From Roseobacter sp. CCS2 (lineage in GTDB: Bacteria > Pseudomonadota > Alphaproteobacteria > Rhodobacterales > Rhodobacteraceae): a stretch of 64,000 nucleotides of DNA. The stretch lies in assembly GCF_000169435.1 (NCBI RefSeq), contig NZ_AAYB01000002.1, positions 124,001-188,000 on the forward strand. Reading direction: 5' to 3'. Below are positions 34,544-43,728 of the stretch, in pieces. Every line of letters starts with the position of its first letter. The stretch's first letter is position 1. The notes under the pieces are model-generated. The model had not been told where the DNA came from. It searched no databases and saw only the letters and a program-made list of their open reading frames with translations. Position numbers and translations under genes: made by a program.

Positions 34544-36442
34544 CTATTCGCTTTCTGTTGCAGTGTCATCTGCGTCTTCTGTGGGCGGTTCTGCGGCCAA
34601 TTCGTCCAGTGTCGAGGTTTCCTCGACCGTGGATTCCGGCACAATCAGGCTGAACTCGATCCGGCGGTTCGCCTCGCGCCCTTCCTCGGTGTCATTGTCG
34701 GCAATCGGATTTTCTTCGCCAAAGCCGATGGAAGTGAAGGTCGAGACCGGAACGCGGCGGGCGCGTAGCGCTGTCAGCACCGCATCCGCCCGGTCTTGTG
34801 ACAATTGCTGGTTCATCACCTCGCCCCCTTGGCTGTCAGTAAAGCCAGAGACTTTGATCCGTAGGTCACCGCACGCCTTGAGGATATCAGCAATGTCATC
34901 GACGACCGGTTGCGTATCTGCGGTTAGGTCAGCAGAGCCCGGATCAAAGGTGATTTTGCGCCCTTCGGTTGCCGCAGTGATCTGGGCGATGCATTCTTCG
35001 GGCGTTGGAATGCCGGCGATGGGATCAAGCTCTTTGACGTAGGTCACATCAATTTCGAAATCTGCTGTTTGCCCCAGCTTTTCGATCAACAGGCGTGAAA
35101 TTGCGCTGCTGGCATTTTCGTTGCCGGTATTGCCGCGCACTTGCACTTTATCGGCTTCAACAATCACGGCACCGTTGGACAGTTCAGAAAGCGCCTCGAT
35201 CGCGGCAAGTACGCGCACGGTCCAGCCCGATGGCAGCCCATCGGCAATCCGCGTGCCCATGGTGATGTCACGTTGGGAAAAGCGGGCAATGGCAAAGTTT
35301 TCCACCACTGTGTTGGTAATGTCATCCGGCACGCGCCCCCGCAGCTGAACGGCGCCCTCTGGGCTCAGTGTGGCGGTAAATTGGGGCAGTTCCTCGGCTG
35401 TGTTGGATGGCAGTTCAGGCAGTTCTGCTCTGAGTGCGAATGCCTCTGGTAAAGAGTTTTCCAGCCGTCCGACGATGTTGTCAAAGGTGGCCTGCCCTGT
35501 ACCTGCCGGTGCGATCAGGGTGATGTCTGTATCTGCGATGGTGATTGTTCCGCCGCCCATGTTGTCGACCGCAGTGATGGATTGCGCCACCGCTTCGCCC
35601 CAAGTGCGTGATGGTGCGCCAAGCGCCAATATACAGTTGGCGCGTTCTTGAAAACCGGCCTCGGACGCGGCGGTAAGGATCTGATCGCGCGCGTCTTCGG
35701 TGTCGGCGGTGCAGGCGTCAAAGCGCGCACCCTCTGCGTCCAGAATAAACCGCGTGGTGAAAGGCGAGATCACGGGGCGTGGCGCGCTGATATCCACCGC
35801 AAGCCGCACGCCATCGGGTGTGTTCCGCGCCAGCGCGATTTCAAGCCGTTGCTTTTCTTCGGGGCTGTCGGAAATCGCGTTCACGATCACCCGGTCGGCA
35901 TTGACCGAGATTTTCGATTTGTTCAGCATCTCAAGCGCGCGCAACGCATAACCCACAGCATCGCGCCATGTGTCTGGCGTTGGATAATCTGCCACTTCCA
36001 AAAAGTCGGTAACGGGCTGCCCGTCCGCGATATCGGTGATGCGTGCGGCCAATGCGCTGCGGTCGGTGGTCGCGGGGATCAGCCCGATGATCGACACACC
36101 GGCATTGTTGCGTAAAATCTCGATGGCGAATTCGGGTGGCGTGATCACCGCCGAATCGGTCACTGACAAGTTGTCGATCACCCGGCTGGCGTCCACCATC
36201 CCACCCGCAGCAGAGATGGCGCGAAAGCGCACCGCTTCGGTTGGCGCATCGCCTTCAAGGATGACTTGCAGACCATCACCAAGGACAGCCGCCCATTCAT
36301 ACCCCTGATCTACAAGCGTTTCCTGCACTGCCAGTACCGATCGTTCTTCAACTATCGACACGGTGGTTCGCGCCGCAGCGACCGACAGGAATGCGGCGGC
36401 GGCGAAAACGATCAGGCGTATGAAAAGTGCTGAGATGCGCAT
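34544..36442 (-). CDS. OmpA family protein with BON-like repeats
   Basis: The 632-residue product has a signal peptide (MRISALFIRLIVFAAAAFLSVAAA). The middle part holds several alpha/beta units of about 80 residues resembling BON domains (for example LQVILEGDAPTEAVRFRAIS and VQLRGRVPDDITNTVV). The C-terminal 120 residues are an OmpA peptidoglycan-binding domain: FDPGSADL, KVSGFTDSQGGEVMNQQLSQ, RADAVLTALR and NRRIEF. It probably links the outer membrane to the wall. The start is the second ATG of the frame, giving the correct signal peptide. Confidence 0.85.
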   Translation of the reverse strand: MRISALFIRLIVFAAAAFLSVAAARTTVSIVEERSVLAVQETLVDQGYEWAAVLGDGLQVILEGDAPTEAVRFRAISAAGGMVDASRVIDNLSVTDSAVITPPEFAIEILRNNAGVSIIGLIPATTDRSALAARITDIADGQPVTDFLEVADYPTPDTWRDAVGYALRALEMLNKSKISVNADRVIVNAISDSPEEKQRLEIALARNTPDGVRLAVDISAPRPVISPFTTRFILDAEGARFDACTADTEDARDQILTAASEAGFQERANCILALGAPSRTWGEAVAQSITAVDNMGGGTITIADTDITLIAPAGTGQATFDNIVGRLENSLPEAFALRAELPELPSNTAEELPQFTATLSPEGAVQLRGRVPDDITNTVVENFAIARFSQRDITMGTRIADGLPSGWTVRVLAAIEALSELSNGAVIVEADKVQVRGNTGNENASSAISRLLIEKLGQTADFEIDVTYVKELDPIAGIPTPEECIAQITAATEGRKITFDPGSADLTADTQPVVDDIADILKACGDLRIKVSGFTDSQGGEVMNQQLSQDRADAVLTALRARRVPVSTFTSIGFGEENPIADNDTEEGREANRRIEFSLIVPESTVEETSTLDELAAEPPTEDADDTATESE

Positions 36443-36497
36443 GGGGATCCGATTTGTAACTTGGCCTCTGCATAGGCCCACCAGCGGCGGGGTTCAA

Positions 36498-37463
36498 TCA
36501 CACCAAAAGGGCGATGGCAAAAAATGGCAGGGGGATAAGCCCGGCGTCTCTGTTTGACCGAAATGTCTTAAGCAGCCCGTCGTTGTCATCAGGATTAAAC
36601 CGCGTGAGCTGCCATGTCAGGTGCCAGCCAAGCGCCCACGGCCCGCCGATCGCGATGGTCAGCGACAACACAGAGCGTTCCGAGGCGGCAAGCAACACCG
36701 CCAGCCCGAACAGGACAATTGTAATGGTCAGAAAGAAGCGCAGCCATTTGCTACTGTTTTCGCCAAAAAGCCGTGCTGTGGATTTGACCCCGATCAGTGC
36801 GTCGTCTTCGGCGTCTTGATGGGCATAGATGGTGTCATAGAACAGCGTCCATGCGATGCCTGCACAATAAAGCACGATGGGTACGGGGCCGATACTGTTT
36901 GTATGCGCCGCCCACGCCAACAAGGCCCCCCAGTTAAAGGCAAGCCCCAAGAACAGTTGCGGCCACCAGGTGAAACGCTTTGCGAAAGGGTAAATCGCGA
37001 CAGGCACAAGGGCGAGGATGCCAAGGATGATCGCCGTTGTCGGAAATGAGATCAGGATGACGAAGGCAAGCAGCGCTTGCACGACCATCCAGACCAACGC
37101 GCCACGCACGGTCGCTTGCCCGGCTGGAATGGGGCGGGACCGCGTTCGTTCGACTGATCCATCAATGTCACGGTCGCTGATGTCATTCCACGTACAGCCC
37201 GCCCCCCGCATCAGGAAAGCCCCGATGCCGCAGCCGATGATGATCCAGGCGTCGCTTGGCCCATAGCTATCTGTTGCAAGCATCGCGAGCGCCAGCCCCC
37301 ACAGGCAGGGCGCATATAGCAGCCATGTGCCGATGGGCCTGTCCGCCCGGCTAAGCCGCAGGTAGGGGCGGCTGAACGCAGGTGCATAGCGGTCGACCCA
37401 GTTGTCTTCTACGGCGTCGGCGACGGTGCCGTTCGGCTCTGGTGTCTGGGTATCTTCGGTCAT
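36498..37463 (-). CDS. ubiA: 4-hydroxybenzoate octaprenyltransferase
   Basis: UbiA attaches the polyprenyl chain to 4-hydroxybenzoate, the first membrane step of ubiquinone synthesis. The 321-residue protein has a hydrophilic N terminus, then about eight helices. The first Asp-rich motif is in GCTWNDISDRDIDGSV and the second is YDTIYAHQDAEDD. The start codon abuts the rsmE start (CATATG). Family assignment is secure. Confidence 0.95.
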   Translation of the reverse strand: MTEDTQTPEPNGTVADAVEDNWVDRYAPAFSRPYLRLSRADRPIGTWLLYAPCLWGLALAMLATDSYGPSDAWIIIGCGIGAFLMRGAGCTWNDISDRDIDGSVERTRSRPIPAGQATVRGALVWMVVQALLAFVILISFPTTAIILGILALVPVAIYPFAKRFTWWPQLFLGLAFNWGALLAWAAHTNSIGPVPIVLYCAGIAWTLFYDTIYAHQDAEDDALIGVKSTARLFGENSSKWLRFFLTITIVLFGLAVLLAASERSVLSLTIAIGGPWALGWHLTWQLTRFNPDDNDGLLKTFRSNRDAGLIPLPFFAIALLV

Positions 37464-38198
37464 ATGGTTCGCCTCATGGCATCCAAGGTTCGGCTTTATG
37501 TAGATCACGCTCTGGGGCAAGGGCAATCGGTTCCTCTGAGCCGTGAACAGGCGCATTATCTGTTTGGGGTGATGCGACTGGCCGAAGGCGCTGTTTTATC
37601 GCTGATCAATGGCCGCGATGGCGCGTGGGATGCCGACGTTGTGAAGGCCGGTAAGAAGGGTGGGATTTTGGAATGTTCTGCGCAGACCGGCCCGTTGCAG
37701 ATGCCCCCTGATGTATGGCTGTTGTTCGCGCCTATTCGCAAGGAACGCACAGCGTTTATCGTGGAAAAGGCCGTGGAAATGGGGGTTTCGCGGGTGTGTC
37801 CCGTGCAGACGGATTTCACCCAGAGCGCCAACCGGGTTCGCCAAGACAAGCTGCAAACCCATGCGATTGAAGCGGCAGAGCAATGTGGCGGGACGTTTGT
37901 GCCGCCTGTGGATGATCTGGCGAAACTGGACCGTCTTTTGGCGGCGTGGCCAGAGGACCGCCAGTTGATGTTTTGTGACGAAGTTTTGATCGGTGATCGG
38001 GTTGGATTACCACTGGTTGAGGGGCCTTGGGCGATCCTGATCGGGCCAGAGGGTGGTTTTTCACCAGCAGAACGGGACCGTTTGCGCGGATTGCCCTTTG
38101 CGCACCCCGTCAGCCTTGGGCCGCGTATCCTGCGCGCGGATACCGCCGCAGTCGCCGCCCTGACAGTTTGGCAGCAGGCGCTGGGCGACTGGACATGA
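37464..38198 (+). CDS. rsmE: 16S rRNA (uracil1498-N3)-methyltransferase
   Basis: This SPOUT methyltransferase has 244 residues and modifies U1498 in the decoding region of 16S rRNA. It has an N-terminal PUA-like part (RLYVDHALGQ, HYLFGVMRL) and the C-terminal knot with LIGPEGGFSPAERD and SLGPRILRADTAAVAAL. The ATG at 37464 directly abuts the ubiA ATG; an ATG at 37476 (MASKVRLY) is more like the family start. It overlaps the next gene by ATGA. Confidence 0.94.
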   Translation: MVRLMASKVRLYVDHALGQGQSVPLSREQAHYLFGVMRLAEGAVLSLINGRDGAWDADVVKAGKKGGILECSAQTGPLQMPPDVWLLFAPIRKERTAFIVEKAVEMGVSRVCPVQTDFTQSANRVRQDKLQTHAIEAAEQCGGTFVPPVDDLAKLDRLLAAWPEDRQLMFCDEVLIGDRVGLPLVEGPWAILIGPEGGFSPAERDRLRGLPFAHPVSLGPRILRADTAAVAALTVWQQALGDWT

Positions 38199-38911
38199 AA
38201 ACCGCCCCGCTGCTGCAACTTTATCTGTTCTTTGCAACCGAGAATGACCAAGCGCTTATTCTGCGTCGATCAGAAAAGAAGCTTTACAATCTGATCAGCT
38301 GGGACCTTGCGACGGATACATTTACCGAAGGGCAATGGTTGCGCAAATCGGTGCGCGCCGAGAACTGCGCGTTATCCCACAATGGCCAATATTTCATCTA
38401 TGGGGTCGACAATGCCGACCCAAATCAACGGGCTGGTCCGCAATATACCGTGATTTCCCGCGCCCCATGGTTTACGGCGCTTGCCCTGTTTCCACAGAAA
38501 AGTGCTTGGCGCTGTGGTGGCTGGTTTTTGGACAATGTCCATTTTCAGTTGTTCGACCCGCCGGATACGTCAGATATCGTCGGGCGGGCCGCGGGGCTGC
38601 ATCAAGTGGTTGCGGGTGACGTCACCAAGGATTGTCGCACCGGGTTGCGCCTGACCAATGGCAAACCGGCCCCGTTGACAAAGGCCCTGCGCGAGCGAAT
38701 TTTGGGTGGTATCCCAGCGCCGCGGCATGACGCCTATGATCGTTACGAGACACAAGGCGGGCGCCTTTACCGGACGCACGGCATGGACCTGGAACTGATC
38801 CGCGACTTTACCGAGATGACACCGCGGTTTGAACCTGCACCCTATAGCATCCCGCGCGATGACGCGGAAAACGGTCAGTGGCATCCTTTGGACCAAGAGG
38901 TCGATAGGTGA
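38195..38911 (+). CDS. Conserved hypothetical protein
   Basis: This predicted soluble protein has 238 residues and starts MKTAPLLQLYLFFATENDQA. It has a beta-rich pattern with repeated short aromatic strands (LYNLISWDLATDTFTEGQWL, QYFIYGVDNAD) that would fit a beta-propeller or jelly-roll segment, but no family is recognised. ATGA and GTGA junctions couple it to rsmE and to the truncated acetyltransferase remnant. Function unknown. Confidence 0.7.
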   Translation: MKTAPLLQLYLFFATENDQALILRRSEKKLYNLISWDLATDTFTEGQWLRKSVRAENCALSHNGQYFIYGVDNADPNQRAGPQYTVISRAPWFTALALFPQKSAWRCGGWFLDNVHFQLFDPPDTSDIVGRAAGLHQVVAGDVTKDCRTGLRLTNGKPAPLTKALRERILGGIPAPRHDAYDRYETQGGRLYRTHGMDLELIRDFTEMTPRFEPAPYSIPRDDAENGQWHPLDQEVDR

Positions 38912-39147
38912 TCCGCGCGATGATTGATGACCGTCCGGCGATTGAGGCGTTCTTGAAAACGCATATCGCGACATCACTGTTTCCCCTGTCAAATTTGCGC
39001 CGGTATGGCATGGCAGGTGGGCATCCGCGTGCGATCCTTTTTGCCGCGTCTTCGCAAGTTTGCAGGGCGTATGACGCCATCGGATTTCAGCGCAGAGGCC
39101 GCTATACCATCCCTTTTTATAAGGAACCGCAGGTGACCTATGAGTAA
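38908..39147 (+). pseudogene. GNAT acetyltransferase remnant with internal deletion
   Basis: This is an open frame of 79 codons. The first 45 residues (IRAMIDDRPAIEAFLKTHIA, FPLSNLRRYGM) read like the N terminus of a GNAT acetyltransferase and the last 30 (SSQVCRAYDAIGFQRRGRYT) like its C-terminal motif B. The acetyl-CoA binding motif A (the Arg-Gly-x-Gly loop) between them is missing, about 150-180 residues. The join is in frame at about residue 45, so it is translated but cannot be a working acetyltransferase. GTG overlap with the upstream stop is retained. Confidence 0.7.
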
Positions 39148-39658
39148 TTTCCTGCGCCCCGAAGTGCGCGCGTTTTTTTGGCGCTGGCGCGAGGTTCTGC
39201 TGGCTTTTGTCGTGCTACTGCTTGGTATCTGGTGGGCGCTGACCGGTGTCGGGATCAACGTTTGGCTGGGCTATATCTTTTGCCTTATCGGGATTGGGTG
39301 GGGTGTTGCGGCGGTTCAACGTGCACGCTTTGCCCAAGATGGCGACGGTCCGGGCGTCGTCCAGATACGCGAGCGTCGCCTCGCCTACTTTGGCCCGCTG
39401 GATGGCGGTATCATGGATGTGGCGGACCTGAGCAGGCTAGAGATTGATCCGACCAGCCACCCGGACCCAAGTTGGGTTTTGACCAGTATCGAAGGTCAGG
39501 TTTTGACCATTCCGATCAATGCCAAAGGTGCAGAAGATCTGTTTGATGTCTTTGCCGCCCTGCCGGACATCAAGACCACGACTGTTCTTGATGTGCTTTC
39601 ACACACACCTGATGCGCGGGTTACCGTCTGGAGCAGGGTCAAGCCGCTCTTGCATTGA
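39140..39658 (+). CDS. Conserved membrane protein upstream of gshA
   Basis: The 172-residue product has two N-terminal membrane helices (LLAFVVLLLGIWWALTGVGI and GYIFCLIGIGWGVAAV) and a C-terminal soluble domain of 100 residues (ERRLAYFGPLDGGIMDVADL) with a beta-rich pattern. The family is not recognised but the order followed by glutamate-cysteine ligase is, in my memory, conserved in Rhodobacterales. It overlaps the acetyltransferase remnant by eight bases. Confidence 0.72.
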   Translation: MSNFLRPEVRAFFWRWREVLLAFVVLLLGIWWALTGVGINVWLGYIFCLIGIGWGVAAVQRARFAQDGDGPGVVQIRERRLAYFGPLDGGIMDVADLSRLEIDPTSHPDPSWVLTSIEGQVLTIPINAKGAEDLFDVFAALPDIKTTTVLDVLSHTPDARVTVWSRVKPLLH

Positions 39659-39715
39659 CAGCACCCTTCGGGCAGGTCTCGGGTGACACTTATTCAACAG
39701 CGGAGTGCTGCACCC

Positions 39716-41086
39716 ATGTCTATCCCTCAATCCGGCGGCGGCCCTATCGAACATCATGATCAACTGGCCGAAGAGCTGTCCAAAGGCTGCAAGCCCAAGG
39801 CGGATTGGCGTATTGGCACAGAGCACGAGAAGTTTGGGTTTTGTCAGGATAGCTTGCTGCCGCTGCCCTATGACGGCGAACGGTCGATCAAGGCGGTGCT
39901 GGAAGGGCTGGAAGGCCGCTTTGGCTGGGACCGCGTTGAAGAAGAAGGCAAGATTATTGGCCTGACCAAGGATGGCGCGAACGTGAGCCTTGAGCCGGGG
40001 GGCGCGTTGGAATTGTCCGGCGCACCGCTGGAGACGATCCACCAGACCTGTGACGAGGTGAATGTCCATTTGGCCGAGGTGAAATCGGTCTCGGATGAGA
40101 TTGGTGTCAAATTTATCGGCTTGGGTGCTGCGCCAGAGTGGACGCATGAGCAGATGCCGCTGATGCCCAAAGGCCGCTACAAGTTGATGAATAACTACAT
40201 GGAAAAGGTCGGCACGATGGGCACGGCGATGATGCGCCGGACCTGTACGGTGCAGGTGAACCTTGATTTCGGGTCTGAGGCCGACATGGTCCAAAAGATG
40301 CGCGTGGCGATTGCGTTGCAGCCTGTGGCGGCCGCTTTGTTTGCCAATTCGCCGTTCTTTGAAGGCCAAGTGAATGGCCATAAATCATGGCGTTCGCGGA
40401 TTTGGCGTGACTTGGACGCGGACCGGACCGGCATGGTGCCCTTTGTCTTTGACGAAGGGTTCGGGTTTGAGGCTTGGGTACAATGGGTCCTCGATGTGCC
40501 GATGTATTTTGTCTACCGCGATGGCAAATATATCGATGCGCTGGGCATGTCGTTTCGGGATTTCCTGAAGGGCGAGCTGCCTGCATTGCCCGGTGAAAAG
40601 CCGCTGTTGTCAGATTGGGCGGACCACCTGACGACAGTGTTCCCCGAAGCACGTGTGAAACAATTTATCGAGATGCGTGGTGCAGACGGTGGCCCGTGGC
40701 GGCGGTTGTGTGCGCTGCCTGCGTTCTGGGTGGGGCTGATGTATGATCAGACCGCTTTGGATGCGGCTTGGGACCTGTGCAAAGGCTGGACGGCGGAGCA
40801 GCGTGAAGCGTTGCGGGTGGCGGCATCCGTCGATGGGTTGCAGGCGCAGGTTGACGGGATCAACATGCATGATCTGGCGCGCGAGGTCGTCGCGATTTCA
40901 GAGGCTGGGTTGAAAGCGCGCGCGATGCCGGGGGCCGGTGGTTTGATCGCGGATGAGACACATTTCCTGAACGCGCTGCATGAAACGATTGAAAGCGGCA
41001 AGACGCCAGCGGATGAGTTGCTGGATCACTATCATGGTGACTGGGGCGGTGATCTGAAGCGGATTTACAGTGAGTATAGCTATTGA
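39716..41086 (+). CDS. gshA: Glutamate-cysteine ligase
   Basis: The enzyme makes gamma-glutamylcysteine, the first step of glutathione synthesis, consistent with a glutathione-dependent formaldehyde route elsewhere in the window. The 456-residue protein is of the plant/alphaproteobacterial type: IGTEHEKFGF near the N terminus, VSLEPGGALELSGAPL, MMRRTCTVQVNLDF and SWRSRIWRDLDADRTG. GGAG lies ten bases before the ATG at 39716. It overlaps the end of the convergent lipoprotein gene. Confidence 0.95.
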   Translation: MSIPQSGGGPIEHHDQLAEELSKGCKPKADWRIGTEHEKFGFCQDSLLPLPYDGERSIKAVLEGLEGRFGWDRVEEEGKIIGLTKDGANVSLEPGGALELSGAPLETIHQTCDEVNVHLAEVKSVSDEIGVKFIGLGAAPEWTHEQMPLMPKGRYKLMNNYMEKVGTMGTAMMRRTCTVQVNLDFGSEADMVQKMRVAIALQPVAAALFANSPFFEGQVNGHKSWRSRIWRDLDADRTGMVPFVFDEGFGFEAWVQWVLDVPMYFVYRDGKYIDALGMSFRDFLKGELPALPGEKPLLSDWADHLTTVFPEARVKQFIEMRGADGGPWRRLCALPAFWVGLMYDQTALDAAWDLCKGWTAEQREALRVAASVDGLQAQVDGINMHDLAREVVAISEAGLKARAMPGAGGLIADETHFLNALHETIESGKTPADELLDHYHGDWGGDLKRIYSEYSY

Positions 41087-41805
41087 TCAGGGGCGCTTCT
41101 GATGGATGTCGGAAGCGCTGCGGCAAAAGCCTCTCTATCGCAACCGCCGACATCGGCAATGCCAGGTGGGCCAAGCAACAGACACCCTTTGTAAACCTGT
41201 GATGCCGCCAGAATGCGTATGCTGCCATAGTCAGGCGTGATCACGATGTAGCGCTTACCGTCTTTCCAGAACTGCCCGCGATCAAGATGTGCGATGGGTG
41301 CGCCCGGTCCAAGGCGCTCGGCCACAGCCGCCGCGACATCGGCAACGAATGCGCCCTCTCCAAAATAAGCGACGGTCAGCCCGATGATCTGTGGGTCCGC
41401 GCCCCGTGCTATGACTTGCGCGTTTATGTCGCCGTCTTCCAGGTGCTCAAAAGTCTGGAAGCTGGCGCCGCCTACGCCTTCTGCAATACGCGCGCCCAGG
41501 CTTGCGATAACCTCGTCTGAGTAGAGCAGAAAGCGCAGGCTGGGTCCGTCGGGGCGCTGCGGTAATGGAAAAGAAACACCGGCAATCTGGAACCGGTCCA
41601 TCTTTGCCACTCTGAGGTTCAGACTGCCGGGGTTGATGGCAGTGTCTATGCCGGGCAGTACTTTGTCATAGGTGGTATCAAGGATATTACCGACATTTTC
41701 CGTCATATCCAGTGAAAACAGATCAAGCTGGGGCGCATCTTCTTTGCAGGCCGCCAGTCCAGTGCAGAGTGTCAGAAATGTAATTAGGTACCTAAGGCGA
41801 AACAC
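41080..41805 (-). CDS. Hypothetical lipoprotein
   Basis: The 241-residue product has a signal peptide ending in the LAAC lipobox (MFRLRYLITFLTLCTGLAAC). No conserved domain is recognised; a segment YIVITPDYGSIRILAASQVY is probably beta-rich. The start is a GTG placed directly after the plsY stop codon (TAA-GTG), so it is coupled to plsY. Cell-envelope role inferred from the lipobox only. Confidence 0.7.
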   Translation of the reverse strand: MFRLRYLITFLTLCTGLAACKEDAPQLDLFSLDMTENVGNILDTTYDKVLPGIDTAINPGSLNLRVAKMDRFQIAGVSFPLPQRPDGPSLRFLLYSDEVIASLGARIAEGVGGASFQTFEHLEDGDINAQVIARGADPQIIGLTVAYFGEGAFVADVAAAVAERLGPGAPIAHLDRGQFWKDGKRYIVITPDYGSIRILAASQVYKGCLLLGPPGIADVGGCDREAFAAALPTSIRSAPDQ

Positions 41806-42411
41806 TTATTTCGCGCCGATCTTCGTTTCTTCACCTTTGCGCAACCGCATGATGTTGCCCCAATGGCGGACGTAGATCAGGAAGCAGAGTGCGGCGGACA
41901 GAAAGAACATTTCCCCGGTTGAGATGAACCCAATGATAAGGGGGGTCCAGCCAGCCGTTACCAGTGCCGCCAGTGATGAGTAACGCGAGACTGCGGCAAC
42001 AACGAGCCAGATCGCGCAGGCGATCAGGCCGATTTGCCAGTTTACGGCAAGCAGGATGCCAAAATAGGTCGCAACGCCTTTACCGCCCTTGAACTTTAGC
42101 CAGATGGGGAAGCAGTGGCCAATAAAGGCCATGAGGGCCCCGATTTGAGCGGCATCTTCGGCGGCCAATATGCGCGCTGCCAATACGACAATGGCCCCCT
42201 TTGCTGCATCAAACAGCAGGGTGAGCGCGGCGGCTTTCTTGTTGCCTGTGCGCAGCACGTTTGTGGCCCCGATGTTGCCAGAGCCAATCTCGCGCAGGTT
42301 TCCAAGGTTCATCACCCGCGCAAAGATTATTCCGCTGGGGATGGAACCCGCAAGGTAGCCGATGACAGCCCAGAGTGCCAAAACGGCATAGGTGCTTTCC
42401 AAGTCAGGCAT
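41806..42411 (-). CDS. plsY: Glycerol-3-phosphate acyltransferase
   Basis: PlsY uses acyl phosphate to acylate glycerol-3-phosphate at the first step of phospholipid synthesis. The 201-residue inner-membrane protein has about five helices and the motifs GSIPSG, GSGNIGATNVLRTG, and FKGGKGVAT typical of the family. Its ATG overlaps the pyrC stop (TAATG). Confidence 0.95.
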   Translation of the reverse strand: MPDLESTYAVLALWAVIGYLAGSIPSGIIFARVMNLGNLREIGSGNIGATNVLRTGNKKAAALTLLFDAAKGAIVVLAARILAAEDAAQIGALMAFIGHCFPIWLKFKGGKGVATYFGILLAVNWQIGLIACAIWLVVAAVSRYSSLAALVTAGWTPLIIGFISTGEMFFLSAALCFLIYVRHWGNIMRLRKGEETKIGAK

Positions 42412-43694
42412 TATGCGCCCTCCCAAATACGTTCGCCGCTGACCCATGTGCCAAGGACGCGGCCTTGCATGCGTGCGCCATCGAAGGGTGTATTCTTTGA
42501 TTTTGACAAGAGTGCGGCGCGGTCCAACTGGAAAGGTGCATCCGGATCAAAGAGGGTCAGGTCAGCGGGCGCATCAGCTTGCAGGCGTCCCGCTTTTAGG
42601 CCAAGCAGATGTGCGGGGTTCAGCGACATCGCACGGAAAAGACGCGGTAGATCAATCATTTCGGCGTGATAAAGGCGCAAGGCGGCGGGCAGAAGGGTTT
42701 CTAACCCAACGGCGCCGCTGGCGGCTTCTTCATATGGCAAACGTTTGCTTTCTTCATCCTGCGGGGTGTGCATCGAACTGATAATGTCGATCAGCCCTTC
42801 GGCGACAGCTTGCACGACCGCAACCCGGTCATCTTCGCTGCGCAAAGGTGGCTTGAGTTTAAAGAAGGTGCGGTAGTCGGCGACGTCGAGTTCGTTCAGC
42901 GTCAGGTGATGTACGCCGATGCCTGCGGTAATTTGCAACCCGTTGCGCTTGGCCCGTTCTAGCGCGGGCAGGGCGCGGGCCGTCGTAATCTGGTCCACGT
43001 GATAGCGCGCGCCGGTCATTTCCAGCAGGCTGATATCGCGGTCCAGCGCCATGCGTTCGGCCATGGGGCTGACACTGGGCAAGCCACGCAGTGAGGCGAA
43101 TTTGCCGGATGTGACAGCAGCCCCGTCGGATAGCCCCGGTTCTTGCACATGGCCGATAACCAATGCACCCAACGAGCGGGCGTAGGTCAGCGCACGGCTG
43201 AAAACCTTGGTGTTGGTGACAACCCGGTCGCAATCGGTAAAGGCGACGGCCCCTGCGTCTTGCAAAAACCCGATCTCGGTCATTTCGCGCCCGTCGCGGC
43301 CTTTGGTCAGGGCGGCCATGGGCAGGACATGCACAGGCGCATCTTCCTGCGCGCGCCGTTCGACGAATTCCAGCGTTTCGGGTGTGTCGATGGCAGGCAG
43401 TGTGTCGGGGCGTGTGACAATTGTCGTCACACCACCTGCGGCCGCCGCGCGACCAGCAGAACGGAAACTTTCCTTGTGCCGTTCGCCGGGTTCAGAGACT
43501 TTGACGCCAATATCAATGATGCCGGGGGCAAGGCACTGGCCGTTGCAATCCACCACGTTCGCGGATTTGGGCGGGGTTGCGCCTGTATCAAAAACCTCTT
43601 TGATCACGCCGCCTTCGATCAGGATGGCACCGGGCCCGTCGGTCAAGGCGACCGGGTCAATCAGGCGGGCGTTGGCAAAGAAAGTGGCGGTCAT
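42411..43694 (-). CDS. pyrC: Dihydroorotase homologue, probably non-catalytic (PyrC' / PyrX type)
   Basis: The 427-residue protein has the amidohydrolase dihydroorotase fold (APGIIDIGVKVSEPGERHKE, FRSAGRAAAAGGVTTIVTRP). In active dihydroorotases the segment here reading IDIGVKVSEPG carries the metal ligands HxH; both are missing, and the C-terminal acid motif reads SSMHTPQDEES rather than DHAPH. It should therefore bind no metal pair. Such forms assist aspartate carbamoyltransferase, encoded just upstream; a functional dihydroorotase must lie elsewhere. Confidence 0.88.
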   Translation of the reverse strand: MTATFFANARLIDPVALTDGPGAILIEGGVIKEVFDTGATPPKSANVVDCNGQCLAPGIIDIGVKVSEPGERHKESFRSAGRAAAAGGVTTIVTRPDTLPAIDTPETLEFVERRAQEDAPVHVLPMAALTKGRDGREMTEIGFLQDAGAVAFTDCDRVVTNTKVFSRALTYARSLGALVIGHVQEPGLSDGAAVTSGKFASLRGLPSVSPMAERMALDRDISLLEMTGARYHVDQITTARALPALERAKRNGLQITAGIGVHHLTLNELDVADYRTFFKLKPPLRSEDDRVAVVQAVAEGLIDIISSMHTPQDEESKRLPYEEAASGAVGLETLLPAALRLYHAEMIDLPRLFRAMSLNPAHLLGLKAGRLQADAPADLTLFDPDAPFQLDRAALLSKSKNTPFDGARMQGRVLGTWVSGERIWEGA

Positions 43695-43728
43695 GGCTGT
43701 GATCCGGATGTTTTGGATGGATGGTTCA

